The position numbers were made by a program, and so were the translations under genes. Below the pieces are notes generated by a model. It saw only the letters and a program-made list of their open reading frames with translations, searched no databases and was not told where the DNA came from. 64,000 nucleotides of DNA from Acidobacteriota bacterium. GTDB lineage: Bacteria > Acidobacteriota > Thermoanaerobaculia > UBA5066. Positions 42,247 through 51,292 of the stretch are shown piece by piece. How positions within the stretch are numbered: position 1 is the first letter of the stretch; every line of letters starts with the position of its first letter. The stretch spans positions 186,001 to 250,000 of the forward strand of contig JADJVE010000019.1 of the NCBI GenBank assembly GCA_016716715.1, read 5' to 3'.

Positions 42247-43164
42247 GTGACCGCGGCGGCGCCGCCCTTCGGCGTCTTCCTGCTGCCGTTCGCGGCGGGG
42301 CGCCTCGGCGTCGCCTCGCTCTCCACGGAGCGCCTCGCCTGGGGCTTTCTGCTGCCCGCGTGCGCGCCGCCCCTCGCGCTCGTCCTCGGCGCGATCCTCG
42401 CTCCCGGCGCTGCGGGGCCGGCGTTCGTGATCGCCGCGGCGTTCGTGTCCCTGCCCGCGGCCGCGCTCTACGTCACGGGGCAGGGCGGCTTTCGCCGCGA
42501 CCGCGCGCTCCTCGTCGTCTTCGCCGTGACCGGAATCGGCGCCCTCGCGGCGCTGCTCGGCGCGGACGTCGCGACGGGGCGGGATCCGGGCGAGGTGGCG
42601 GCGGCCCGGTGGGCGGCCGCAGTCCCCGAGATGCTCGAGACGTACCGGTCCAGTGGGTGGGGAGAGTCCTCCCTCGCCACCGTCGCGCGGCTGTTCGAGA
42701 TCCTCCGGGTGGCCCTGCGCGACCAGCTCCCGGGCATCGTCCTCGCGATCGCGATGGGGCACGCGGCGATCGTCGTGTACGGGTTCGCCCGGGCTTCCGG
42801 CATCGCCGGGGCCGACTGGATCGAGCCCTCCTTCAGCCGATTCCGGACCCCGCTCGCCGCCGCCGCCCTGTTCGTGCCGGCCGGCCTTCTCGCCGCGCTC
42901 GGGGGCCCGGACCTGCGCCGGCCGGCCGTGGACGTCCTGCTGCCGCTCGCCGTCTTGTTTTTTCTGCGTGGTCTGGCCATAATCCGCGCTCTTCTCGACA
43001 GGGGAAGAGCCGGCCTTCTGGGCCGGGCGCTCGTTTACGCGCTGGTCTTTCAGATGCCGTTTCCCTTCCTTCTGGCGCTCGGGGGCCTGTTCGACGAGTT
43101 CGTCGACGTCCGGGCGCGGCTCGACCGGATTCCTCCGGCCGAGGCTGGGCCGCCCGACTTCTGA
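42247..43164 (+). CDS. DUF2232 (YybS-like) membrane protein
   Basis: About 305 residues, very hydrophobic, with seven to eight membrane segments (e.g. FLLPFAAGRLG, LALVLGAILAPGAAGPAFVI, LVYALVFQMPFPFLLALGGL). The place between rpsR and rplI is typical of DUF2232/YybS genes. GTG 42247 starts inside the first hydrophobic stretch. The frame is open to a CTG at 42199 next to the rpsR stop, giving LIRKAFSAFWAALAAAVTAA, so the true protein is probably about 16 residues longer. The function is unknown. Confidence 0.75.
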   Translation: MTAAAPPFGVFLLPFAAGRLGVASLSTERLAWGFLLPACAPPLALVLGAILAPGAAGPAFVIAAAFVSLPAAALYVTGQGGFRRDRALLVVFAVTGIGALAALLGADVATGRDPGEVAAARWAAAVPEMLETYRSSGWGESSLATVARLFEILRVALRDQLPGIVLAIAMGHAAIVVYGFARASGIAGADWIEPSFSRFRTPLAAAALFVPAGLLAALGGPDLRRPAVDVLLPLAVLFFLRGLAIIRALLDRGRAGLLGRALVYALVFQMPFPFLLALGGLFDEFVDVRARLDRIPPAEAGPPDF

Positions 43165-43204
43165 GACCGGTGAAAATTCTCGAAAGAACTTTAGGAGTCC
43201 CGCG

Positions 43205-43654
43205 ATGAAACTCGTACTGACCGACGACGTTAAGGGTCTTGGGCACCGGGGCGACGTCGTGACCGTCGCCGCCGGATACGGCCGCAACTTCCTGCTCCCG
43301 AAGACGCTCGCCTACCCGGCCACGCCCGGAAACATCAAGCGCCTCGAGCAGGAGAAGAAGCGCTACGACGTCCGTGTCGCGAAGGAAAAGGAACAGGCCG
43401 AGGCCGTCGCCAAGGGCGTCGAGGGGACGAAGATCGTCCTCCACAAGAAGGCGGGCGAGGGCGACCACCTCTACGGCTCGGTCACCGCATCGGACATCGC
43501 CGACGGGCTCGCCGCCAAGGGCGTCACGATCGACAAGCGGCGCGTCGAGCTCGAGGAGCCCATCAAGCGCCTCGGCACGCACACCGTGCACGTCAAGATC
43601 CACAAGGACGTGACGGTCGCCGTCATCGTCGAGGTCCTTCCGCTCTCCCAGTAG
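43205..43654 (+). CDS. rplI: Ribosomal protein L9
   Basis: A 149-residue protein with the L9 signature KGLGHRGDVVTVAAGYGRNF and LPKTLAYPATPGN, a connecting helix, and the C-terminal domain (LYGSVTASDIADGLAAKGVT, KRLGTHTVHVKIHKDVTV). AGGAG precedes the ATG. It is the last gene of the ribosomal block, followed by a strong terminator. Confidence 0.95.
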   Translation: MKLVLTDDVKGLGHRGDVVTVAAGYGRNFLLPKTLAYPATPGNIKRLEQEKKRYDVRVAKEKEQAEAVAKGVEGTKIVLHKKAGEGDHLYGSVTASDIADGLAAKGVTIDKRRVELEEPIKRLGTHTVHVKIHKDVTVAVIVEVLPLSQ

Positions 43655-43678
43655 GCCGAACCTCCGGACGAAGACCGA

Positions 43679-43710
43679 AGAGCCGGGCGCGAGCCCGGCT
43701 CTTTTGCTTT
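43679..43710 (+). terminator. Intrinsic terminator after rplI
   Basis: AGAGCCGGGC, GCGA tetraloop, GCCCGGCTCT (10-bp perfect stem), then TTTGCTTT. It separates the ribosomal block from the kinase gene. Confidence 0.85.
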
Positions 43711-43748
43711 CCGCTCCTCCCCCTCCCGTACAATCGAGACACGCTCTC

Positions 43749-46331
43749 ATGACGATCGCTTCTGGAACCCGTCTCGGGCCGTACGAGATCCTCGCCCCGC
43801 TCGGCGCGGGAGGGATGGGAGAGGTCTACCGGGCGAGGGACCCGCGCCTGAACCGCGAGGTCGCGGTAAAGATATTGCCGGGAGATTTCTTAGAAGGTGA
43901 AGAGAGGCGGGCGCGCTTCGAGCGGGAGGCGAGCCTTCTTGCGAGCCTGAACCACCCCGGGATCGCCGCCATCTATTCCTTCGAAGAAATCCCCTCTTCC
44001 TCTTCTTCTTCCTCCTCGCAGCCCATTCTCGTCATGGAGCTGCTCGAGGGCGAGACGCTGCGCGCGCGCCTCGCCGGCGGCGCGCTGCCCGTGCGGAAGG
44101 CGGTCGACTACGCGGCTCAGATCGCTCGCGGCCTCGCGGCCGCGCACGAAAAGGGCGTCGTCCACCGCGACCTCAAGCCCGAGAACCTGTTCGTCACGAA
44201 GGACGGCCGGGTCAAGATCCTCGACTTCGGCCTCGCGAAGCTCGTGGGGCCGGGAACGGGCAGCGGCAGCACGAATCTCCCGACGCAGTCGAAGGGGACC
44301 GAGCCGGGCGCCGTCCTCGGGACGCTCGGCTACATGTCGCCGGAGCAGCTGCGCGGCCTTCCCGCCGACCACCGGACCGACGTGTTCAGCTTCGGCGCCG
44401 TCCTCTACGAGATGCTCTCGGGGCGCAAGGCGTTCCGCGGCGACACCGCGGCGGACACGGTCTCCGCGATCCTGCGCGAGGATCCGCCGGAGCTGTCCGC
44501 CACGAACCGTACGATTCCACCCGCGCTCGAGCGCATCGTGCGCCACTGCCTCGAGAAAAGCCCCGACGAGCGGGCACACTCCGCTCACGATCTCGCGTTC
44601 GACCTCGAGTCGTTCTCGACGGCGTCGTCGAGCACCACGGCGGCGACGGTTTCGCGGATCGCGATTCGGCGGCCTTCGGCCGCCGCGCTCTTCGCGGGGG
44701 CCGCGTGCCTCGGGGCGGGCGTTTTCGGGGGAAGGCTGCTGTGGAAGAAGCCGCCGGACGCGCCGCCGACGTTCCACCGGCTCACGTTCCGGCGCGGAAA
44801 CGTCCTGAGGGCCCGCTTCGCGCCGGACGGGCGGACGATCGTTTACGGGGCGGCGTGGGGCGGAGCCTCGTCGGAAGTCTTCACCGTGAGGACAGAGGGC
44901 CCCGAGTCGCGGCCCCTCGGCCTCCCGAACGCGACCGTCGCGGCGGTGTCATCCGCCGGCGAGCTCGCGATCCTGTCGCACGAGGGCATGAAGGACACGG
45001 GGAGCTGGGGAACGCTCGCAAGGGTGCCGCTTTCCGGCGGGGCGCCGCGCCCGCTCCTCGAGGAGATCGCGGATGCGGACTGGACGCCGGACGGCAAGGA
45101 TCTGGCGGTCATCCGGAACCAGGACACGGGGGGCCGGCGCATCGAGCTGCCCGCCGGAAAAGTGCTCTACCAGACCCCGAACAGGATTACGGCGCTGCGC
45201 GTGTCGCCGGACGGCGCCCTCGTCGCGTTTCACGAACTCGACGAGAAGGGCACGCTGATGCGGGTCGTCGACCGCGACGGGAAGGCCCGTACGCTCGCCG
45301 GGCCGATGTCGGCGTCGTCCGGCCGCTTCGCGTGGAGCGCGACCGGCCGCGAAATCGTGTACTTCGGCGGGCTCGACCGCCAAGACGCCGCACTCCGCGC
45401 CGTCGACCTTTCGGGCCGCGTCCGCACGCTGTACCGGTCGACGGGGTATCTCTTCGTCCACGACGTGTTTCCGGACGGGCGGATGCTCATCGAACACGCG
45501 GCAAGCATCAGGGGCCTCATCTTCGGGCGCACCTCGGGCGGACCGGAGACCGAGCAGGGATGGTTCGACGGCTCGGAGGTCCGTGCGCTTGCGGACGGGG
45601 CGAGCTCGATCCTGTTCAACGAGATCGGCGAGTCGGTCGGCGTCCAGCCGCAGGCGTTCTTTCGGAAGACGGACGGCTCTCCCGCCGTGCGTCTCGCGGA
45701 CGGGGAAGGTCTCGCACTCTCGCGCGACGGGGCGCGCGTCCTCCTGCGCACGGGCGACGGCCTGACGCTCGCACCCGTCGGCGCCGGCGCGCCGACGCCC
45801 GTCGCGCTCGGGCCGATCGCCAAGGTCGAGAGCGCGGCGTTCTTTCCGGACGGGAAGCGGCTGCTGATTCAGGGATCCGAGAAGGGCAAGCGCGGCCGCT
45901 TCTGGATCGTGGATCCGCCCGCGTCCCCTCGCGCGATCGCGCCGGAGGGCACGCAGGGCAACGCCGACCTCATGTCACCCGACGGGCGCTCGGTCGTCGC
46001 GTGGGCCGCCGAGACGTCCGTCCTGTCCGTCATGACGATCGACGGGGGCGCCATCCGAATGCTCCCCGGAACCGAGTACGACGATCCTCTGGGATGGACA
46101 CCCGACGGACGGGCTCTTTACGCCCGCCGCAACCCGGGCCAGGGCCGAGAGATCTATACGCTCGACGTGACCACGCTCGCGCGCAAGCCCTGGAAGGCGC
46201 TCTCGCCGCCCGACACCTCGAGTGTCTCGCTCCTGTCCCAGGTCGTATTCCCGGCGGATGGCGCCGCGTACGCTTACTCGTACCGGCGCGTCCTGACGTC
46301 GGATCTCTACGTCGTCGAAGGGCTGAAGTAG
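43749..46331 (+). CDS. Membrane Ser/Thr protein kinase with TolB-like propeller sensor
   Basis: An 860-residue protein. The PknB-like kinase domain has GAGGMGEVYRA, ATP-binding Lys41 (AVKIL), catalytic Asp141 (HRDLKPEN), Asp159 (DFGLAK) and GTLGYMSPEQL. One membrane span lies at about 310-330. The outer half has WD40-like PD40/TolB repeats (RARFAPDGRTIVYG, VSPDGALVAFHEL, DLMSPDGRSVVAWA). This layout is very common in Acidobacteriota. Two element copies add or recode GDFLEGEE (residues 45-52) and a poly-Ser loop (about 82-90). A -10-like TACAAT is at 43729. Confidence 0.9.
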   Translation: MTIASGTRLGPYEILAPLGAGGMGEVYRARDPRLNREVAVKILPGDFLEGEERRARFEREASLLASLNHPGIAAIYSFEEIPSSSSSSSSQPILVMELLEGETLRARLAGGALPVRKAVDYAAQIARGLAAAHEKGVVHRDLKPENLFVTKDGRVKILDFGLAKLVGPGTGSGSTNLPTQSKGTEPGAVLGTLGYMSPEQLRGLPADHRTDVFSFGAVLYEMLSGRKAFRGDTAADTVSAILREDPPELSATNRTIPPALERIVRHCLEKSPDERAHSAHDLAFDLESFSTASSSTTAATVSRIAIRRPSAAALFAGAACLGAGVFGGRLLWKKPPDAPPTFHRLTFRRGNVLRARFAPDGRTIVYGAAWGGASSEVFTVRTEGPESRPLGLPNATVAAVSSAGELAILSHEGMKDTGSWGTLARVPLSGGAPRPLLEEIADADWTPDGKDLAVIRNQDTGGRRIELPAGKVLYQTPNRITALRVSPDGALVAFHELDEKGTLMRVVDRDGKARTLAGPMSASSGRFAWSATGREIVYFGGLDRQDAALRAVDLSGRVRTLYRSTGYLFVHDVFPDGRMLIEHAASIRGLIFGRTSGGPETEQGWFDGSEVRALADGASSILFNEIGESVGVQPQAFFRKTDGSPAVRLADGEGLALSRDGARVLLRTGDGLTLAPVGAGAPTPVALGPIAKVESAAFFPDGKRLLIQGSEKGKRGRFWIVDPPASPRAIAPEGTQGNADLMSPDGRSVVAWAAETSVLSVMTIDGGAIRMLPGTEYDDPLGWTPDGRALYARRNPGQGREIYTLDVTTLARKPWKALSPPDTSSVSLLSQVVFPADGAAYAYSYRRVLTSDLYVVEGLK
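43884..43907 (+). repeat. Dispersed element, forward copy 21
   Basis: Reads GATTTCTTAGAAGGTGAAGA then GAGG, identical to copy 19 over 20 bp. It encodes DFLEGEE in the kinase, after the ATP-binding Lys. Confidence 0.85.
43977..44016 (-). repeat. Dispersed element, inverted copy 22
   Basis: On the minus strand a long purine tract leads to GGGGATTTCTTCGAAGGAA. In the kinase it encodes SFEEIPSSSSSSSS. It lies 69 bp from copy 21. Confidence 0.75.
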
Positions 46332-46334
46332 GCC

Positions 46335-48752
46335 TCAGCCCGGTGGTCCGCCGTCTTTGCCCGGCTTCGGGAGAGGGGCCGCGAGCTTCGGGGCGTCCGT
46401 GAGCGTGACCTCGTCGCCCTTCGTCTCGCCGCGCTTCGGCGCGTAGATCGCGCGCTGGAGGTACTGCGGGAGATTCGCGACGGCATGCGGCTGGTCGCCG
46501 CACATCTCGGTCGGCTGCGTGCCGTTCACGAACGCCATGAGAACCGTCTTCGTGCAGCCGGGGGCGGCGCGGTAGCCGGTCGCCTCGTCCACGGGCACGA
46601 GGACGACGCCCTGCGGCGCCTCGAAGTCGTCCGCCGCCGTCACGATCCCTTCGGCCTTCATCCGCTCGACGATCTTCGTGAAGACCGGGAGCGCGACCTC
46701 GGCGCCCTGCGCGTGCGAGCCGCCCGCGAGCGATCTTCGCGTGTCGTGGCCGATCCAGACGGCGATCGTGTGCTTCGGCGTCATCCCGATGAACCACGCG
46801 TCGGAGTACTCGTTCGTGGTGCCCGTCTTTCCCGCCAGGTTCAGCCCGAGCTTCGCGGCGGACGCGGCCGTTCCCCGCTGCACGACGCCGCGCATCATCC
46901 CGAGAAGCACGTAGGCCGAGGCGGGCGACGTCGCCTCCTTCGGCTCGGGCGACCACTGTTCGAGCGTGATCCCGTCCGCGTTGCGGATCTTCTCGATGAA
47001 TGCGGGCTTGTAGACGAGTCCGCCGGCGGCGACCGATGCGTACGCCGCCGCCATCTCGAGCGGCGTGACCTCGAACGCGCCGAGGGCGAGCGACGGGTAG
47101 GCCAGGAGGTTCTGCCGGATCCCGAGGCGGCGCGCCGTCTCGACGACCGTCTTCGTGCCGACGAGCAAATCGACCCGCACGGTCGCGAGGTTGACCGAGT
47201 GCTCGAGGGCGTACTGGTACGTGATGATTCCGTTGTACTTCTTCTCGAAGTTCTGCGGCTGCCAGGGCTCCTGCTTCGGGTCGATCGTGATCGAGATCGG
47301 CGCGTCGAGGACCGTGTCCGCCGGCGTGAATCCCTGTTCGATCGCGGTCAGGAAGACGACGGGCTTGAACGCCGACCCGACCTGCCGCAGCGCCTGGACG
47401 GCGCGGTCGAATTTCGAACGGTTGAAGTCGTAGCCCCCGACGAGCGCGCGGACGGCGCCCGTGGCGTTCTCGAGGATGACCGCGGCGCCCTCGACGTTCG
47501 GGTCCTGCGCGACGATCGCCTCGGACTTGCCCGCCTCGTTCGTCAGGGTCTCGATCTGGATGACGTCGCCGCGCGCGACGGCCTTCGCCGGATTCTCGGC
47601 ACGGGTCCACTTGAAGGCCGCGGCCGGCAGCGCGAATCTCCTGTCGCCGACGCGCACTTCGACGCCCGTCTTCGACGTCGTCAGCACGACCGCCGTGAGC
47701 ACGTCGGGCGAGGAGCCCGACGTCCCGTCGAACCACGACGGGTCCTTGAATGTCTCGGGGTCGAGGCCCTCGGCGACGAGGTTGCGGGGTTTGCGGAAGC
47801 CGGATCGCCGGTCCTGGCGCCGGAGGCCCCAGCGCAGCGCGTCCTCGGCGAACCGCTGGAGGCGCGGGTCGAGCGTCGAGTCGACGCGCAGGCCCTCCCG
47901 GTAAAGCTCGGTTTCCCCGTACTGCTTCTCGAGGTACTGCCGGATCTCCTCGCAGAAGTACGGCCCCACCGTGGACTCCCGCGTTCCCTTGGAGACTTCG
48001 ATCGGCGTCGCCGCGGCCGCGGCACGCTGATCTTCCGAGATGTACCCCTCCTCGCGCATTCGTCGCAGGACGAAGTCGCGGCGATTCTTCGCCGCCGCCG
48101 CGTTTCGCACGGGGGAGTAGTACGCGGGGCGCTGGATGATCCCGGCGAGGAGCGCGGCCTCGGGCAGCGCGAGGGCTTTCGCCGTGTGGCCGAAGTACCA
48201 GCGCGACGCGGCCTCGACGCCGTAGTTGCCGTGCCCGAACTGGATCTGGTTCAGGTACATCGTCAGGATCTGGTCCTTCGAGAACTGGCGTTCGATCTCG
48301 ACGGTCAGGAACGCCTCGTTCACCTTACGGGCGATCGTCTTCTCGGGCGAGAGGAAGACCGCGCGCGCGAGCTGCTGGGTCAGCGTCGAGGCGCCCTGCG
48401 ACATGCGGCGCGTCGCGATGTCCTTCACGAGGGCGCCGCCGATCCGCACGAGGTCGATGCCGCTGTGGTCGTAGAAGCGCGCGTCCTCGGCCGCGAGGAG
48501 CGCCTTGACCATGACGTCGGGAATGTCCTTGCGGTCTATCAGGACGCGGCGCTCGATCGCGAACCGCGCGATCGTCGAGCCGTCGGCGCCCCGGATCTCC
48601 GTGACGATGTCGGGCCGGTACGTCGCGAGCGTGGAAACCTTCGGAATCCGGATCGCCCGCGACAGGCCGTACCCGGCGGCGACACCGAGGCCCGCCACGA
48701 GCAGGACGGGGACGAGAAGGACGGCGAGGGCCGCGACGCGGCGTGCGCTCAC
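46335..48752 (-). CDS. Penicillin-binding protein 1A-type transglycosylase/transpeptidase
   Basis: An 805-residue bifunctional peptidoglycan synthase. N-terminal anchor ALAVLLVPVLLVAGLGVAA. The GT51 domain has AAEDARFYDHSGIDLVRIGG, GASTLTQQLAR and ILTMYLNQIQFG. The transpeptidase domain has Ser460-x-x-Lys463 (GSAFKPVV), SVN in HSVNLATV and Lys642-Thr-Gly (GKTGTTNEYSDAW). GTG 48752 is preferred because a longer start (ATG 48809) would overlap the divergent gene's start codon. It shapes the cell wall during elongation. The kinase gene ends 3 bp from its stop, convergent. Confidence 0.9.
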   Translation of the reverse strand: MSARRVAALAVLLVPVLLVAGLGVAAGYGLSRAIRIPKVSTLATYRPDIVTEIRGADGSTIARFAIERRVLIDRKDIPDVMVKALLAAEDARFYDHSGIDLVRIGGALVKDIATRRMSQGASTLTQQLARAVFLSPEKTIARKVNEAFLTVEIERQFSKDQILTMYLNQIQFGHGNYGVEAASRWYFGHTAKALALPEAALLAGIIQRPAYYSPVRNAAAAKNRRDFVLRRMREEGYISEDQRAAAAATPIEVSKGTRESTVGPYFCEEIRQYLEKQYGETELYREGLRVDSTLDPRLQRFAEDALRWGLRRQDRRSGFRKPRNLVAEGLDPETFKDPSWFDGTSGSSPDVLTAVVLTTSKTGVEVRVGDRRFALPAAAFKWTRAENPAKAVARGDVIQIETLTNEAGKSEAIVAQDPNVEGAAVILENATGAVRALVGGYDFNRSKFDRAVQALRQVGSAFKPVVFLTAIEQGFTPADTVLDAPISITIDPKQEPWQPQNFEKKYNGIITYQYALEHSVNLATVRVDLLVGTKTVVETARRLGIRQNLLAYPSLALGAFEVTPLEMAAAYASVAAGGLVYKPAFIEKIRNADGITLEQWSPEPKEATSPASAYVLLGMMRGVVQRGTAASAAKLGLNLAGKTGTTNEYSDAWFIGMTPKHTIAVWIGHDTRRSLAGGSHAQGAEVALPVFTKIVERMKAEGIVTAADDFEAPQGVVLVPVDEATGYRAAPGCTKTVLMAFVNGTQPTEMCGDQPHAVANLPQYLQRAIYAPKRGETKGDEVTLTDAPKLAAPLPKPGKDGGPPG

Positions 48753-48807
48753 GGCCCATTCTCGCACGCGCAAAACGCGTGGTACTTTCGTGCTTTGCGG
48801 AGGACGC

Positions 48808-49272
48808 ATGACCGAGACCTCACCGCCGCCCGTGCCCGCGCCGCAGATTCCGAAGCTCCCCACGACGCTGCCGTTCGAGGACGAGGCCGGCCGCGCCCGC
48901 CGCGACGGCTGCCTGAAGTGGGGCCTCGTCGGCTGCGCCGGAGCCTCCGTTCTCCTGATCGTCGGGATGCTCTTCGTCCTCTCGAACGCGAAGAAGCTGA
49001 TGGGTCTCGCCTTCGAAAAGATCGGCGATCAGGTCGTCGTCGCCGCGGGGCCCGAGGTGTCGCCCGTGGAGAAAGAGCGCTTCCGGGCGGCGCTCACCGC
49101 GTTCGCCGAGCGCGCGAAGGCCGGCACGGCGCCGCCCGCCGTCGTGCAGGCGTGGCAGTCGCAGGTGACGGGCGCCCTCGCGGACGGCCGCGTGACGGCC
49201 GACGAGATGCGCTCGCTGACCGCCTGGCTCGAGACGTCCGGCGCGGCGCCGCCCCCCGCCCCGGCGAAATAG
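48808..49272 (+). CDS. Small single-span membrane protein, hypothetical
   Basis: A 154-residue protein with a Pro-rich cytoplasmic start, one membrane helix (about residues 37-57, WGLVGCAGASVLLIVGMLFVL) and a helical outer part with ERFRAALTAFAERAKAGTAP and LADGRVTADEMRSLTAWLE. CGGAGG before ATG 48808 supports the start. It is divergent from the PBP gene and 4 bp upstream of uvrB. I do not recognise the family. Confidence 0.7.
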   Translation: MTETSPPPVPAPQIPKLPTTLPFEDEAGRARRDGCLKWGLVGCAGASVLLIVGMLFVLSNAKKLMGLAFEKIGDQVVVAAGPEVSPVEKERFRAALTAFAERAKAGTAPPAVVQAWQSQVTGALADGRVTADEMRSLTAWLETSGAAPPPAPAK

Positions 49273-49276
49273 GCTC

Positions 49277-51259
49277 GTGACGGATTTCCAGGTCCTCTCC
49301 CCGCTGACGCCGCAGGGCGACCAGCCGCGCGCGATCGAGCAGCTCGTCGCGGGCTACCGCGAGGGGCGGGAGAAGCAGGTCCTCCTCGGCGTCACGGGCT
49401 CGGGCAAGACGTTCACGATGGCGAAGGTCGTCGAGGCACTGAACCGCCCGACGCTCGTGCTCTCGCACAACAAGACGCTCGCGGCGCAGCTCTACCAGGA
49501 GTTCCGGTCCTTCTTTCCGAAGAACCGCGTCGAGTACTTCGTCTCGTACTACGACTACTACCAGCCCGAGGCGTACGTCCCGCAGTCCGACACGTACATC
49601 GAGAAAGAGACGGACATCAACGAGGAGATCGACAAGCTCCGGATCGCGGCGACCGCCGCGCTCTTCGAGCGGCGCGACGTCCTCATCGTGGCGTCGGTCT
49701 CGTGCATCTACGGCCTCGGCAGCCCCGAGTCGTTCGGGAAGATGGCGATCGAGATCGAGAAGGGCGCCCGGTACGGGATGACGTGGTACTTGAAGCGCCT
49801 CGTCGAGGCCCAGTACGAGCGCACGAACATGGACCTCTCGCGCGGCACGTTCCGCGTGCGCGGGGACGTGCTGGACGTGGTCCCGTCGTACGAGGAGCTG
49901 GGCCTGAGGGTCGAGTTCTTCGGCGACGAGATCGAGCGGATCACGCGCTTCGAGACCGTGACGGGCCGGAACGTCGGGGAGATCCCGCGCTTCGAGCTCT
50001 TCCCGAAGTCGCACTACGTCACTCCCGAGGAGGTCCGCAAGCGCGCGCTCGGGTCCATCGAGGCCGAGCTCGTCGTGCGGCTCGAGGAGCTGAAGGAGCA
50101 GAACAAGCTCCTCGAGGCCCAGCGTCTCGAGCAGCGGACGCGCTTCGACCTCGAGATGATGCGCGAGATCGGCTACTGCGCCGGGATCGAGAACTACTCG
50201 CGCCACCTGTCGGGCCGTAAGCCGGGCGAGCCGCCGCCGACGCTCCTCGACTACTTCCCGTCCGACTACCTGCTGATCGTCGACGAGAGCCACCAGACGA
50301 TCCCGCAGGTGCGCGCCATGTACCACGGCGACCAGTCGCGCAAGGAGACGCTCGTCGAGTACGGCTTCCGCCTGCCGTCCGCGCTCGACAACCGGCCGCT
50401 CCAGTTCGAGGAGTGGCTGGAGCGGACCGGCCAGCGGCTATTCGTCTCGGCGACGCCCGCGCCTTACGAGCTCGAGGAGACCGGCGGCGAGGTCGTCGAG
50501 CAGGTTCTCCGCCCCACGGGCCTCCTCGACCCGCCGATCTTCGTGCGGCCGGTGAAAGGGCAGGTCGATGATCTGCTCTCGAGCGTCAAGGAGCGGACCG
50601 CGAAGAACGAGCGCACGCTCGTCACCACGCTCACGAAGCGCATGGCCGAGGACCTGACGAACTACTTCCTCGAGCTCGGAATTCGCGTGCGGTACCTCCA
50701 CAGCGACGTCGAGACGCTCGAGCGCGTCCAGATCGTGGGCGATTTCCGCCGCGGCGTGTTCGACGTCCTCGTGGGCGTCAACCTCCTGCGCGAGGGGCTC
50801 GACCTGCCGGAGGTCTCGCTCGTGGCCGTCCTCGACGCCGACAAGGAAGGCTTCCTGCGGTCCGAGACGTCGCTCATCCAGACGGCCGGCCGCGCCGCGC
50901 GCAACGTCAACGGGATCGCCGTGTTCTACGCGGACAGGATCACGGATTCCATGAGGCGCGCGATGAGCGAGACCGAGCGCCGGCGGAAGATCCAGGGTGA
51001 CTGGAACACCGAGCACGGGATCGTGCCCGAGTCGATCGTGAAGGCGCTCGACTCGCCGCTCCTCCAGATGGCGGACCTCGACTACCTCGAGCCCAGCGGC
51101 GTCGAGCGCCGCCCGAAGGCGAAGGACCTGCCCTCCCTCGACCGCGAGATCTCCGAACTCGAGAAGGAGATGAAGGTCGCGGCCAAGGAGCTCGAGTTCG
51201 AGAAGGCCGCGCAGCTCCGCGACCGGATCCGCGAGCTTAGGGCGATGAAGCTGTTCTGA
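49277..51259 (+). CDS. uvrB: Excinuclease ABC subunit B
   Basis: A 660-residue DNA-damage recognition helicase. Walker A GVTGSGKT is at residues 38-45. The damage-probing beta-hairpin region is YYDYYQPEAYVPQSDTYIEK. The helicase motifs DESHQTIPQ, TLVTTLTKRMAEDLT and GVNLLREGLDLPEVSLVA follow. The C-terminal UVR motif that meets UvrC ends IRELRAMKLF. Start GTG 49277. Its last 16 bases plus one recur at 55791, beyond the next gene. Confidence 0.95.
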   Translation: MTDFQVLSPLTPQGDQPRAIEQLVAGYREGREKQVLLGVTGSGKTFTMAKVVEALNRPTLVLSHNKTLAAQLYQEFRSFFPKNRVEYFVSYYDYYQPEAYVPQSDTYIEKETDINEEIDKLRIAATAALFERRDVLIVASVSCIYGLGSPESFGKMAIEIEKGARYGMTWYLKRLVEAQYERTNMDLSRGTFRVRGDVLDVVPSYEELGLRVEFFGDEIERITRFETVTGRNVGEIPRFELFPKSHYVTPEEVRKRALGSIEAELVVRLEELKEQNKLLEAQRLEQRTRFDLEMMREIGYCAGIENYSRHLSGRKPGEPPPTLLDYFPSDYLLIVDESHQTIPQVRAMYHGDQSRKETLVEYGFRLPSALDNRPLQFEEWLERTGQRLFVSATPAPYELEETGGEVVEQVLRPTGLLDPPIFVRPVKGQVDDLLSSVKERTAKNERTLVTTLTKRMAEDLTNYFLELGIRVRYLHSDVETLERVQIVGDFRRGVFDVLVGVNLLREGLDLPEVSLVAVLDADKEGFLRSETSLIQTAGRAARNVNGIAVFYADRITDSMRRAMSETERRRKIQGDWNTEHGIVPESIVKALDSPLLQMADLDYLEPSGVERRPKAKDLPSLDREISELEKEMKVAAKELEFEKAAQLRDRIRELRAMKLF

Positions 51260-51260
51260 G
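51244..51260 (+). repeat. 17-bp direct repeat, left copy (uvrB 3' end)
   Basis: GATGAAGCTGTTCTGAG. It covers the last codons and stop of uvrB and is identical to 55791-55807. The two copies flank the giant propeller gene. Confidence 0.75.
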
Positions 51261-51292
51261 GTGTCGCGTCGCCGAGCGCCGCGACGCACCCC